Positions 18,683 to 27,880 of a stretch of DNA of 64,000 nucleotides are shown in pieces (the first letter of the stretch is position 1; each line of letters starts with the position of its first letter). Both the position numbers and the translations under genes were made by a program. Location of the stretch: NCBI RefSeq assembly GCF_007671675.1, contig NZ_VCGW01000003.1, positions 248,001-312,000 of the forward strand, in the 5' to 3' direction. This stretch comes from Marinobacter maritimus. GTDB lineage: Bacteria; Pseudomonadota; Gammaproteobacteria; Pseudomonadales; Oleiphilaceae. A model generated the notes under the pieces. That model worked only from the letters and a program-made list of their open reading frames with translations. It was not told the origin of the DNA and did not search any database.

Positions 18683-20371
18683 ATGTACAACAACAATGCA
18701 CTGCTTCGTCTGTTGGGCCTGGCCCTGGGACTGGTGACAGCCTCAATGATGGCTTCCGCAGGCGCCGCGGAAAAACCCAACTTCCTTTTGATTGTGGCCG
18801 ACGACCTCGGCTACTCCGATATTGGTGCTTTTGGCGGAGAAATCGAAACCCCGACCCTGGATGCCCTAGCTGATGAGGGTATCCGCATGACCAATTTTCA
18901 TACCGCGCCGACCTGTTCGCCGACGCGATCCATGCTGCTTTCCGGTACGGACAGTCATCAGGCTGGTATGGGCAACATGGCCGAACTGTTGACTTTCGAG
19001 CAGAAAGGCAAGCCGGGTTACGAAGGTTACCTGAATGATCTGGTAGCAACACTTCCTGAAGTTCTCCGTGATAATGGCTACAGCACGTCCATTGCAGGTA
19101 AATGGCATCTTGGACGCACCGAGGAACTGAGCCCGGCGGCTCGTGGTTTTGACCATTCTTACATTATGGTTCAGGGCGGCGCGAGTCACTTTGATGATGC
19201 CCGAGCCATTATTGGCGTTGACCCGAAAGCCATTTACCGGGAAAACGGCAAGCAGGTTGAAGTGCCTAAAGGGTTCTTCTCGTCTGATTTTTATACTGAC
19301 AAAGTCATTAGCTATATTGAAGCGGCGGGTGATAAGCCTTTCTTTACGTTCCTGTCCTTCACTGCGCCCCATTGGCCTCTTCATGCGCCGGACTCCTACA
19401 TTGAAAAATATGCAGGTCGCTATGATGAAGGCTACGAAGCCATTCGCCAGCAGCGCTTGGGCAAGATGAAGGAAATGGGGCTAATCGGCCACAAGCTCGG
19501 GAGCAGCTTACCTTTCAATCAACTACCTAGCTGGGATGAGCTGACCGACGAGCAGCGAAAAACTGAAGCGCGCAAGATGGAAATCTATGCGGCCATGGTC
19601 GACAGCATGGATGACAACATCGCCCGGGTTCTGAAACATTTGGAAAAAACCGGAGAGTTGGACAATACCGTGGTGATGTTCATGTCAGACAACGGCGCAG
19701 ATGGTAACAGCCCGGAAGTACTGCCAGGTAACAAAGCATGGATTGCGAATGAATACGATAACAGCTACGAAAATATGGGAAGGCCCAACTCTTACGTCTG
19801 GTATGGCGCCCAGTGGGGGCAGGTTGGTGCCGCGCCGTTCCCGATGTGGAAAGGCTTTCCCTCTCAGGGCGGGCTGGTGGTTCCTGTCATTCTCAGCTTG
19901 CCGGGTGATGGCCGCAAAGGCGACATCAACCACGAGTTCTTCCACGTGATGGATATTATGCCGACCTTTCTGGAGCTTGCCGGTATTGAGAAACCCTCCA
20001 GCCCTTATAAAGGTCGTGAGATTTTTGAAATGCAGGGCGTTTCGATGCTCCCTGGTCTGGATGGCAACGCCCCGCAAGACCGTGTTGTTGGCTGGGAATT
20101 GTTTGGTCGTTCTGCTGTACGTGTAGGCGACTGGAAAATTCGCTTGCTGGAAGCGCCATACGGCCCTGGGCAATGGCAGCTGTTCAATCTGGCTGAAGAC
20201 CCCACTGAAACCACAAACCTGGCATCTGAAGAGCCTGAAAAACTGAAGGAACTGGTTGCGCAGTGGGACACGTATGTCAGCCGCAATGGTGTTTTCCCCG
20301 CTGATCCGGAAGACATGAAAAAAGTGGGTTACAGCTTCACTACCTGCCTGTATGGCAAGTGTGTTGAGTAA
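18683..20371 (+). CDS. Arylsulfatase (type I, formylglycine), periplasmic
   Basis: Sulfate-ester hydrolase of 562 residues. A signal peptide ends near ASAGAAEKP (cleavage about residue 29). Catalytic motif CSPTR at 78-82, where Cys78 would become formylglycine; metal ligands Asp40-Asp41 and DNGAD (about 336-340), and the GKWHLG motif are all present. No maturation enzyme (FGE or anSME) is in the window. The porin gene follows after 33 bp, so a two-gene operon for periplasmic sulfate-ester use is likely. The substrate cannot be told. Confidence 0.94.
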   Translation: MYNNNALLRLLGLALGLVTASMMASAGAAEKPNFLLIVADDLGYSDIGAFGGEIETPTLDALADEGIRMTNFHTAPTCSPTRSMLLSGTDSHQAGMGNMAELLTFEQKGKPGYEGYLNDLVATLPEVLRDNGYSTSIAGKWHLGRTEELSPAARGFDHSYIMVQGGASHFDDARAIIGVDPKAIYRENGKQVEVPKGFFSSDFYTDKVISYIEAAGDKPFFTFLSFTAPHWPLHAPDSYIEKYAGRYDEGYEAIRQQRLGKMKEMGLIGHKLGSSLPFNQLPSWDELTDEQRKTEARKMEIYAAMVDSMDDNIARVLKHLEKTGELDNTVVMFMSDNGADGNSPEVLPGNKAWIANEYDNSYENMGRPNSYVWYGAQWGQVGAAPFPMWKGFPSQGGLVVPVILSLPGDGRKGDINHEFFHVMDIMPTFLELAGIEKPSSPYKGREIFEMQGVSMLPGLDGNAPQDRVVGWELFGRSAVRVGDWKIRLLEAPYGPGQWQLFNLAEDPTETTNLASEEPEKLKELVAQWDTYVSRNGVFPADPEDMKKVGYSFTTCLYGKCVE

Positions 20372-20404
20372 CTAACTTATAACATTCCAGATACGGGAAA
20401 TACC

Positions 20405-21412
20405 ATGAAGTTACATGACGTTATGATGGCTGCTGCAGTTTCTGCAGCGGTAGCGACACCGGCTTTTGCGGTCGAACTCGAAAAACCTGCGTTTTACGGC
20501 TATCTCAGCGCTGGAGCCCTGAAGATTGAGGGTGCGGATGCCGAGGTGGATGCTTTTGAGATTGAACTTGGCTTGCAAGGCAAGGCTCTTCTCAGCGAAG
20601 GCCTGAACCTGAATTACAAGGTAGAAGTTGATCTGGCGGATGCCGCCAACAATGCAGATAAAGATCCAGGTCCAGGCCGGGGAAGGGATGGCGAAGGGGA
20701 TATCCACGTAAAGGAAGCCGTGTTCTGGTTGCCCACAAAGTACGGCATGTTTGTGGTCGCTCCACGGGGAACCAGTGGGCAATGGCGCGATATCTACGGC
20801 TCTATCAATCACTATGAGTACAACGAGCCTCACGAGGCGCTAAATCCGGATGGTATCTTTGCCCAGCCGGACCGAACGTCTGGCACGATGGCGTACCATA
20901 CTCCCTGGTTTATGAAAACCAAACTGGTGGCTGCCGCCATAACACTCAGGGAATACAACGAGCAGGATGCAGACGGTAAGTCTGTGCGCCTGGTGCATGT
21001 TAATGGCGGTCTGAAGGTGGCTATTGGCACCACCTTGATTGCGCAGGAGCAGGTGCCAACCAATGACGACTATCTGATATCCGCTGCCGGTGTCAGCTAC
21101 AAGAAAGGAGGGCTCACTCTGGGTGCCGTCTGGGAAAATAACCAGGACTCACCCTATAGATTGAACTCTGGTACCTTCACGACAGCAGATTTTGACTCCT
21201 ACGGAGTTTCAGCCTACTACGTAGCCGACAGTGGCGCCGGTGCCGCACTCGGGTACAAGGAAAAGAACCACGATTTTGACGCGGCCGACGAGTCTGTATA
21301 CACCCTGAAAGTAGAGCAGAGAATTACTCCGCAAATGAAAGTTTGGGTCGAAACCGGGCAGTACGAAGAGCTCCCCAGCAACTATGCGGTGGGCCTTAAT
21401 GTAACTTTCTGA
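20405..21412 (+). CDS. Outer-membrane porin-like protein
   Basis: Predicted beta-barrel outer-membrane protein of 335 residues with a signal peptide (cleavage after TPAFA, about residue 22). The mature sequence has alternating amphipathic strands and ends in VGLNVTF, with the C-terminal phenylalanine needed for barrel assembly. It follows the sulfatase gene closely, so it may admit sulfate esters. It resembles general gram-negative porins or the phosphate/sulfate-type OprO/P-like family; the specificity is not visible. Confidence 0.83.
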   Translation: MKLHDVMMAAAVSAAVATPAFAVELEKPAFYGYLSAGALKIEGADAEVDAFEIELGLQGKALLSEGLNLNYKVEVDLADAANNADKDPGPGRGRDGEGDIHVKEAVFWLPTKYGMFVVAPRGTSGQWRDIYGSINHYEYNEPHEALNPDGIFAQPDRTSGTMAYHTPWFMKTKLVAAAITLREYNEQDADGKSVRLVHVNGGLKVAIGTTLIAQEQVPTNDDYLISAAGVSYKKGGLTLGAVWENNQDSPYRLNSGTFTTADFDSYGVSAYYVADSGAGAALGYKEKNHDFDAADESVYTLKVEQRITPQMKVWVETGQYEELPSNYAVGLNVTF

Positions 21413-21444
21413 ACGTGAGGTGCCCTCGCCTGGCTCAGGGTTAG

Positions 21445-22434
21445 TTAACTGCCTTGAAGCCGGGCTTTTTTAGTGGTTATAAATCTGGATTCCCGCCTTT
21501 GGCGAACCGTTTCTGACGGTAGCTCACCGAAGGCGTCATGATACTGGCGAGCAAAATTGCTCAGATGGTTGAAGCCAAAAGCAACTGCGACGTCACCAAT
21601 GCTGGTGTCAGGGCTGGATAGTAAGCGTTCCCGCACGCCCTTCAGTTTGTGGCATAGAATATATTTTGCCGGTGTGGTGTTGAGGTAGTCTCGAAAGCCT
21701 GACTCCAGAGAGCGCCGGCTGGTCCTGGTAATTTTCAGGAGCTCACTGACGGATATAGGGTCGCTGATATGAGCGTGTATCCATTCCGTTGCCAACCGTA
21801 CGCGACCAGGCAATATGTTGATGCAGTCCTGGCCTGACAGCTGTATCGGTCCGGAGAGATAGGTCAGAAGAAGAGACTCCCATTGCTTCTGCAGCCTGGC
21901 ATTAATCTCGCCACCGCAGATTTCGTGATGTCGGGCGATACATACGATTCCGTTTTTGAGTAGCTGTGCGTCCTGATGCTCAGGTTGAAGTATCGTTGTG
22001 GCCTTGCGAAGTAGCTCCAGGCTGGGTACGCCAAGGTGGTCGATCAGAGCTCGCCGCGAGAGATTAATGACCACCGCGCGAGTGGATTTTTCCCACATCA
22101 GGTCGGCTTGTTGGCCCGGTGCAATGAGAATCAGGCCTCCGGTTGTTATGTGGGTGTTGCTGGTTTTGCAGAGAATGCCCCCGAATAAAACCAGAATCGC
22201 ATGAAATGTTGTTTGGGGTTCGGACTGGATGTGTACTTTTTCAGACCAGCTAGCCCCAAAAAGGGTAGAGCCCGCAAGTGGTTGCGAGGTCAGGATGTTG
22301 TCGGTTTTGCTCCCGGAAGATAAAGGAGAGATCTCCCGGTTATCGATCCGTGAGTTTATAAAGTTGTGTGCTTCATCGAAATCAGGCGAATGCACGCCGA
22401 TGTTCTTCAGGAAAGGCACCTTGTGTTGGTTCAC
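21445..22434 (-). CDS. AraC-family transcriptional regulator
   Basis: Regulator of 329 residues. The last 100 or so residues hold the paired AraC helix-turn-helix (ISVSELLKITRTSRRSLESGFRD region and DVAVAFGFNHLSNFARQYHDAFG region). The N-terminal 200 residues resemble the AraC-binding-like domain of the EutR/OruR type, including a cupin-like segment. It faces the porin gene and is divergent from the cytochrome gene, with about 200 bp between their starts, so it may control either neighbour. Effector unknown. Confidence 0.9.
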   Translation of the reverse strand: MNQHKVPFLKNIGVHSPDFDEAHNFINSRIDNREISPLSSGSKTDNILTSQPLAGSTLFGASWSEKVHIQSEPQTTFHAILVLFGGILCKTSNTHITTGGLILIAPGQQADLMWEKSTRAVVINLSRRALIDHLGVPSLELLRKATTILQPEHQDAQLLKNGIVCIARHHEICGGEINARLQKQWESLLLTYLSGPIQLSGQDCINILPGRVRLATEWIHAHISDPISVSELLKITRTSRRSLESGFRDYLNTTPAKYILCHKLKGVRERLLSSPDTSIGDVAVAFGFNHLSNFARQYHDAFGELPSETVRQRRESRFITTKKARLQGS

Positions 22435-22636
22435 GGCAGTCTCGTTATTATTGTCAGCATGATTCCGACCTATCGCCGGTTAAATGATAAGAGCAGTGCA
22501 ATTAGCAGGCCAGTCAAGGCGAAGGGGGGCCGCCCCTTGCATGCTGAAGGGATGCGAAATTCATTGTAGCCATTCGACATATGATGGATTAACCATATTG
22601 TGAAATTTTGAAAATAGCAGGCTGGAATTGAACGAT

Positions 22637-24712
22637 ATGATCAACTATTTTCGGCGTCTGATATCCCTTTCTCTTCTGGCACTCATCAGTACGTCCGCTG
22701 TTTCGGAACCGGTGGAATGTGCAGGTTGCCACACTGAAGAGTTCGACCAGTGGTCGCAATCCCAACATGCAGTCGCCATGGCGCCGACGGGCACGGACAG
22801 TGTTGCTGGAGACTTCTCAAATGCGATTTATCAGGACAATCAGCTCCAGGTGAAATTCAGCCGAAAAGGGGATGACTACCTAATTCGTGTCGACGAGGCG
22901 GGAGCGACCCGGGAGTGGCAAGTACAGTACACCTTCGGTGTTTACCCGCTGCAGCAATACCTGATTGATATTGGCAGCGGGCGGCTGCAAGCTTTTAATA
23001 TTGCTTGGGACACCCGTGAAAGGACTGCGGGCGGCCAACGCTGGTTCCGACTGGATGCAGCCGGCGCAAATCGCCCGGGAGACGCCATGCACTGGACTGG
23101 TATCTATCAAAACTGGAACAGTCAGTGTGCAGACTGTCATTCAACAGGTCTGAAACGTAACTACGCCAGTGATTCAGACAGCTACCAGACGAAGTGGCGG
23201 CATGTGGCTGTGAGTTGTACTGCTTGCCATGAATCGGCAGAACAACATGCTGAGGCCCAGAGGAACGGAAAAAATCATGCCGCTGGTCTGGAACTGGCAG
23301 CGATGGGAGCATGGCTGGTCAGCGAAGGCAAAAGACCTCCTCGCCACCAGAGACAACTATCCAGCACCACTCAGGTGTCCACTTGCGGCAGTTGTCATTC
23401 GCTGCGTACAAGCCTTTTAGATCAGGCCGGTGGGCAGATCCACGACGAATTCAGTCTCACCAGACTGAATCAGCCTCTGTATTTTTCCGATGGCCGTGTA
23501 CGGGAAGAAGTGTTTGTGCTCGGGTCCTTCGAGCAAAGCAAAATGTTTCAAGCCGGCGTGGTGTGCAGCGACTGTCACAACCCGCACAGCGGCGAACTCA
23601 AAGCCGAAGGCAATGCAGTGTGTGCCCAGTGCCACAACGCCGGAGATTTCGATACGCCGGCGCATCACCGCCATCCCGAAGGCAGCGCTGGGGCCAAGTG
23701 CGTCAATTGCCACATGCCGGAACGTACGTTCATGAAAATTGACGCTCGTCGCGAGCACAGCTTTATGGTGCCCCGGCCGGATGTTTCCAAAGCCAGCGGC
23801 AGTCCGGACGTCTGTCTGGATTGCCACACGGACAGGAATCGTGGCTGGTCTATCGAAACGTTGGAAGACTGGGCCCCGGAACTCTATCAATCAGGCAGCT
23901 GGGACCATGCGCAACAGCAGAGTATGTCTGAGGTGATGGACTATTTGGCAGACAGTGACCAGCCGGCACTCCGTCGCGCAACGCTGCTGGAACAACGCGG
24001 TGAGGCCCTGTCTGGGAGCAGGCTGTCCCTGTTAAAGGGATTGCTTAAAAACGAGCACGCCGTGATTCGCGAAAGCGGCTATCGGGTGTTGCGATATGGC
24101 GCTGTGGATTCGGTCCGCAACTTGGTGAAAGCAGGTCTTGATGATCCGAAACTGGCCGTGCGCATTGCTGCGTTTGAGACGTTGGTGAGGTTGGGTGTGG
24201 CGCTGGATTCCGAACAGTGGAAGCGTGCCCGCGATGAGTATGAACAGTTCCTGAATGTTCAGTCAGACTTACCTTCCGGTCGTGTGCTGAAGGCCAAGTA
24301 CTTGCTGGCAAATGATCGGGTCTACAAGGCTGAAAAGGAGCTGCACATTGCGCTGGAGAAAGATCGTGGCTATGTGCCGGCCGCCATTCAGTTAACGGAC
24401 ATCCTCCGCTCGGGAGGCCGCAATCTTGAGGCTATCCGGATGATTGATGAGACGCTGGCGAACTCGCCTGATGAGGCTCCGTTGATTCATCTCCGTGGAC
24501 TGATCAATCTGAAGCTGGAAGATTATCCTGCCGCCCTTGCGAATCTTGAGCAGGCCGCCAGGCTTGAGCCTGGGCAATGGTTGTTTGGATATCGCTACGC
24601 CGTAGCTCTGTTCCAATTGGGCCATAAGGAAAGAGCTCGGGAGGTAACCCAATCACTGCTGAAGAGTTTTCCCGACAACCGTCGTGCCCGGGCTCTGATG
24701 AATCATCTGTAG
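22637..24712 (+). CDS. Octahaem c-type cytochrome with TPR domain
   Basis: Secreted multihaem cytochrome of about 691 residues. A signal peptide (LISLSLLALISTSAVS) is followed by eight CXXCH haem sites: CAGCH, CADCH, CTACH, CGSCH, CSDCH, CAQCH, CVNCH and CLDCH, all in the first 400 residues. The rest is helical, first HEAT-like (VIRESGYRVLRYG, VRIAAFETLVRLG), then TPR repeats (about residues 570-690). I chose ATG 22637; a TTG at 22628 with an AGCAGG site is possible. A periplasmic redox role is inferred; the partner is unknown. It is next to a divergent AraC gene and not obviously in an operon. Confidence 0.88.
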   Translation: MINYFRRLISLSLLALISTSAVSEPVECAGCHTEEFDQWSQSQHAVAMAPTGTDSVAGDFSNAIYQDNQLQVKFSRKGDDYLIRVDEAGATREWQVQYTFGVYPLQQYLIDIGSGRLQAFNIAWDTRERTAGGQRWFRLDAAGANRPGDAMHWTGIYQNWNSQCADCHSTGLKRNYASDSDSYQTKWRHVAVSCTACHESAEQHAEAQRNGKNHAAGLELAAMGAWLVSEGKRPPRHQRQLSSTTQVSTCGSCHSLRTSLLDQAGGQIHDEFSLTRLNQPLYFSDGRVREEVFVLGSFEQSKMFQAGVVCSDCHNPHSGELKAEGNAVCAQCHNAGDFDTPAHHRHPEGSAGAKCVNCHMPERTFMKIDARREHSFMVPRPDVSKASGSPDVCLDCHTDRNRGWSIETLEDWAPELYQSGSWDHAQQQSMSEVMDYLADSDQPALRRATLLEQRGEALSGSRLSLLKGLLKNEHAVIRESGYRVLRYGAVDSVRNLVKAGLDDPKLAVRIAAFETLVRLGVALDSEQWKRARDEYEQFLNVQSDLPSGRVLKAKYLLANDRVYKAEKELHIALEKDRGYVPAAIQLTDILRSGGRNLEAIRMIDETLANSPDEAPLIHLRGLINLKLEDYPAALANLEQAARLEPGQWLFGYRYAVALFQLGHKERAREVTQSLLKSFPDNRRARALMNHL

Positions 24713-24851
24713 GAAGTGAATTACGCTGACCGGTCAGTGGCTTTGCCCCTTATGTTCAGGAAACAACCAGAACGAAAACCACCGGGTCATTCGCGGCATC
24801 AGTACGTAGCTCATCAGAATCATCACCACATCGCGTGGATTGGATCCTCCG

Positions 24852-26459
24852 TCAAGATGCGCTTTCCTTCAAAGGGACTTGGCGGGCTTTGCCGGTTTCG
24901 GCTGGCATCAGGTGTTTGATAAGGAGTTGCTGCCGGCTAGCATGGTAGCCGACAGCTTGGCCGGCCTTGACAGTATTGACAAGCTGCTCGCTGGTTGTGA
25001 CCGCTATCTGATGAATATCGTGAATTTCTTGATTCAGTTGCGATACCGTCTGGTTTTGTTGCTCACTGGCAGCTGCAATCTGTTGGTTGAGGCCGTCGCT
25101 TTCGGCAATGCCCGCCACAATAGCCTGAAGTGATTCAGCGCTCGCGGATACTTGCTCGACGCTGATGACAGACTGGCGCTTGCCCTTTTCAATGGATTCG
25201 ACCACGCGCCGGGAGCCCTTCTGTAAGGCAGTGATCATCTCCTGAATCTCGTCTGTAGATTCTTGGGTACGCTTTGCGAGAGAACGGACTTCATCCGCCA
25301 CTACAGCAAATCCGCGCCCGCTGTCACCGGCCCGGGCCGCCTCAATCGCCGCGTTCAGTGCCAGCAGATTGGTCTGTTCTGCAATAGCGACGATCACATC
25401 AAGGATCCGGCCAATGGACAGGCTGTTATGGTCCAGTTCTTCCGCAGTCTGACTGGACTCTTCGAGTTCCTGTGCCAGAGCGTGGATGCTCTCTTGGGCG
25501 GCAGCCGCTGAGCGGGCACTATCTTCTCCGGCTTCTCGGTTGCGTGTGCTCAGACTGGCGGCATGCTGGGTAGTCTCTGAAACTTCCCGGATGGTTGCCG
25601 TGAATTCCTCGATGGAGGTGGCTGCAGTGGAAAGGGCCGCTTGCTGCTTTTCCGAGGCGTCTGTGCTTCCCTGAAGCAGCGCGTTGGCCTGCAGAACGTT
25701 GTCTTCAATTTTCCCGCCGCTGTCGCGAATCCGGGCCACCATGACTTCCAGTCGAACCTCCACCAGCCGCATAGCGAGCTCAATCTGCCCCACCATGCCA
25801 GCGTTGCCGGTATAGACCAGTTGCTTGATTGGATGGCTGACAAGGCGGCGGCAACGATTGGAAAGTCGAGTCAAGGGCCGGTTGAGGCTATACAGAATGC
25901 CAAGGGAAACAGCGCTACCCAGAGCGAACAGAACGGCAGAAAGTCCAGGCTGACCGGTCATGCCTGCGATCAGGGATGGAGCAAGACAAAGGGTGCCCGC
26001 CAACCATTGCACGGTGCCTGGCGCAAGCCTGGGAATTCTCAGGGCCAGGGGTTGTTTACCCCTGCTGCGGGCATGATACACCTGCTTGGTACGCTGAATG
26101 GTGGCGGCATCCGGTATTCGGTAAATGGCCTGGTACTCAAGAACAGTACCCTGTTCGTCGGTAATGGGTGTAACAAAAGCATCAAGCCACCAGTCAGACC
26201 CGTCGGCCGTGCGATTCAGGATCATGCCCATCCACGAGTCGCCCTTGCCAAGGGTCTCCCAAAGATCCTTGAGCGGGCCTATGGGCATTTTTGAATGCTT
26301 GAGCTTGTTGAAGGAGGCGGCTTTCAGTTCGTCTTCAAAGAAACCGCAGAGCCTGCAGAATGCTGAACTTGCGTAGGTGATTTCGCCTTTGTTGTCGGTC
26401 AGAACCAGTAACTGATCGTGCTCAAGGGCGGAGTTTGGCAAAGGTTCAAATCGGGACAT
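24852..26459 (-). CDS. PAS-type methyl-accepting chemotaxis protein (Aer-like)
   Basis: Chemoreceptor of about 535 residues. A PAS domain occupies the first 110 residues ([23 protein letters not shown] region), then a linker and a hydrophobic hairpin (about residues 145-195), then a methyl-accepting signalling domain with the hairpin tip [20 protein letters not shown]. It has no periplasmic ligand domain, so it senses a cytoplasmic or redox signal like Aer. The ATG at 26459 is chosen because GGAGG lies eight bases upstream; earlier starts run through a strong terminator. Confidence 0.92.
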   Translation of the reverse strand: MSRFEPLPNSALEHDQLLVLTDNKGEITYASSAFCRLCGFFEDELKAASFNKLKHSKMPIGPLKDLWETLGKGDSWMGMILNRTADGSDWWLDAFVTPITDEQGTVLEYQAIYRIPDAATIQRTKQVYHARSRGKQPLALRIPRLAPGTVQWLAGTLCLAPSLIAGMTGQPGLSAVLFALGSAVSLGILYSLNRPLTRLSNRCRRLVSHPIKQLVYTGNAGMVGQIELAMRLVEVRLEVMVARIRDSGGKIEDNVLQANALLQGSTDASEKQQAALSTAATSIEEFTATIREVSETTQHAASLSTRNREAGEDSARSAAAAQESIHALAQELEESSQTAEELDHNSLSIGRILDVIVAIAEQTNLLALNAAIEAARAGDSGRGFAVVADEVRSLAKRTQESTDEIQEMITALQKGSRRVVESIEKGKRQSVISVEQVSASAESLQAIVAGIAESDGLNQQIAAASEQQNQTVSQLNQEIHDIHQIAVTTSEQLVNTVKAGQAVGYHASRQQLLIKHLMPAETGKARQVPLKESAS

Positions 26460-26479
26460 CTTGTTCGACCTCCGAAACG

Positions 26480-26505
26480 AAAAAGGGGCCCGCGACAGCG
26501 GGCCC
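26480..26505 (-). terminator. Strong intrinsic terminator after the DUF1329 gene
   Basis: On the minus strand GGGCCCGC, loop TGTC, GCGGGCCC and then C plus a run of five T. The eight-base GC-only stem and T run are a textbook rho-independent terminator. It closes the DUF1329/DUF1302/MMPL/Ycf48 unit and lies just upstream of the chemoreceptor ribosome site, so the chemoreceptor probably needs readthrough or its own promoter. Confidence 0.85.
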
Positions 26506-26538
26506 AAGACAGGATCAACAATGAAAGGCAGGTTAGGC

Positions 26539-27867
26539 TTAGCTGCCCGTTGCGCGCATATGCTGCACATTGAACATTTGTGGCCTGGATAGCTCAGGGT
26601 CAACCTGGCCTTTGAACTGGCCAGTGGTGCAATGGCTGGCCTGGACATCGATCATGCTGAACGAATCGTCTATAGACACGCCGGTGCCCTTGTTCTTTGG
26701 CAGGTGTAAATCAGGGTGGGCCTGGCCGATAGTGAAGGTCTTCCACATGCTTCCTTTACGGTCATAAGACACGGTGCGGGGAATGGTGAAAGTCTGGGCA
26801 TCCATGTAATGAACGCGCTTTGACAGTGGGTGGCTGTCATCCACCGGTACCGATTCTACTTCATAGACTTTGCGCAGTTGCCAAGTGATGTCCGGGAAGC
26901 ACCCACCCTGGCCGTTAAAGGCAATTACCTGATAACCGTCGTCATCCTGATGGGTTTCTGTGTCCAGGTTCATCTCATTGTGATTGTAGAACGGCATTAG
27001 CATGTAACGGGTGCTCTTGTAGGTCCAGTTCATGTCTGAAATGCGACCGTTATAGCCCTCAAAGTCTTCGATCATCAGGTCCGATCCAAGGAAGGCGTCA
27101 GTGACCTGCCCAGTCGCCAGACGGCGAACCCGGCGCTGGAAACCCAGGTAGAGCCAGGAGTTATCCCGCTTGAGGTCATCTGCTGCGCGGTGGATCAGTA
27201 ACTGGGTATTGCGCACATCCGCCGGGTCAAGCACCTGTACATAGATGGCGCGGAACAGGTCTGACGGGTTGGGTGTGATTGCCGGTGTTGGTTCCTGAAT
27301 CACACGGCCCTTGTAGTTCAGGAAGTGGAAGTTGAACTTGATGGTCCGCTCCACTTTACCTGAATCCATATCCCGGTATTTCCAGTAGAATGGGTAGATA
27401 GCGGCACTGTCGCCCCAGTTGTAACCATACTTGTAGTTCCAGGCGAGTTTTTCGCCAGCCCGCGCGTCATCTGGATCCGGCGACTGGGGGAATGGGCGGC
27501 CGGCCTTCCAGCCGATGATTTCACCCACCTGCTCGCCCAGGGTTACCTCTCCCAGAGAGTCACGAGTTGCCTCCACATAAGCAGGGTGCAGGTCAAAAGA
27601 AGTGGTTTCCCCCACGTTCATGGAGGTCCAGCCGTTCTCTATGAACGTGAGGAAGGCCGGATCAATGATCTCTTTGAACTGAGCGACATTGGATTGGTCA
27701 ATCGTCATGCCGACGCTGAGACCCTCATAGCCAGGTATCTCATCGTTGTAAGGATGGAAGGACGCGTTGATCACCTCATCACTGGCGTAGGTGCTGGCGG
27801 AGAATATCCCTGCAGTCAGTCCGACCAACAGACCGTTGAACACGGATTTTTGTAGGTTTGTTTTCAT
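26539..27867 (-). CDS. DUF1329 periplasmic/envelope protein
   Basis: Secreted protein of 442 residues with a signal peptide (cleavage about residue 28, after STYAS). The mature part shows the DUF1329 pattern, with [21 protein letters not shown] split across residues 165-187 and a final FTIGQAHPD region. Family members resemble LolB-like outer-membrane-lipoprotein-sorting folds and are usually linked to DUF1302 genes and RND/MMPL transporters near genes for hydrophobic substrates. It is the last gene of the module, just before a terminator; it follows the DUF1302 gene by 13 bp. Confidence 0.88.
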   Translation of the reverse strand: MKTNLQKSVFNGLLVGLTAGIFSASTYASDEVINASFHPYNDEIPGYEGLSVGMTIDQSNVAQFKEIIDPAFLTFIENGWTSMNVGETTSFDLHPAYVEATRDSLGEVTLGEQVGEIIGWKAGRPFPQSPDPDDARAGEKLAWNYKYGYNWGDSAAIYPFYWKYRDMDSGKVERTIKFNFHFLNYKGRVIQEPTPAITPNPSDLFRAIYVQVLDPADVRNTQLLIHRAADDLKRDNSWLYLGFQRRVRRLATGQVTDAFLGSDLMIEDFEGYNGRISDMNWTYKSTRYMLMPFYNHNEMNLDTETHQDDDGYQVIAFNGQGGCFPDITWQLRKVYEVESVPVDDSHPLSKRVHYMDAQTFTIPRTVSYDRKGSMWKTFTIGQAHPDLHLPKNKGTGVSIDDSFSMIDVQASHCTTGQFKGQVDPELSRPQMFNVQHMRATGS

Positions 27868-27880
27868 GTTATTTCCTCTA

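Noticed and set aside
21413..21470. Terminator between the porin and AraC genes
   Set aside because: A GAAGC-type stem before a T run near 21457-21471 is too short and overlaps the AraC coding end; not convincing.
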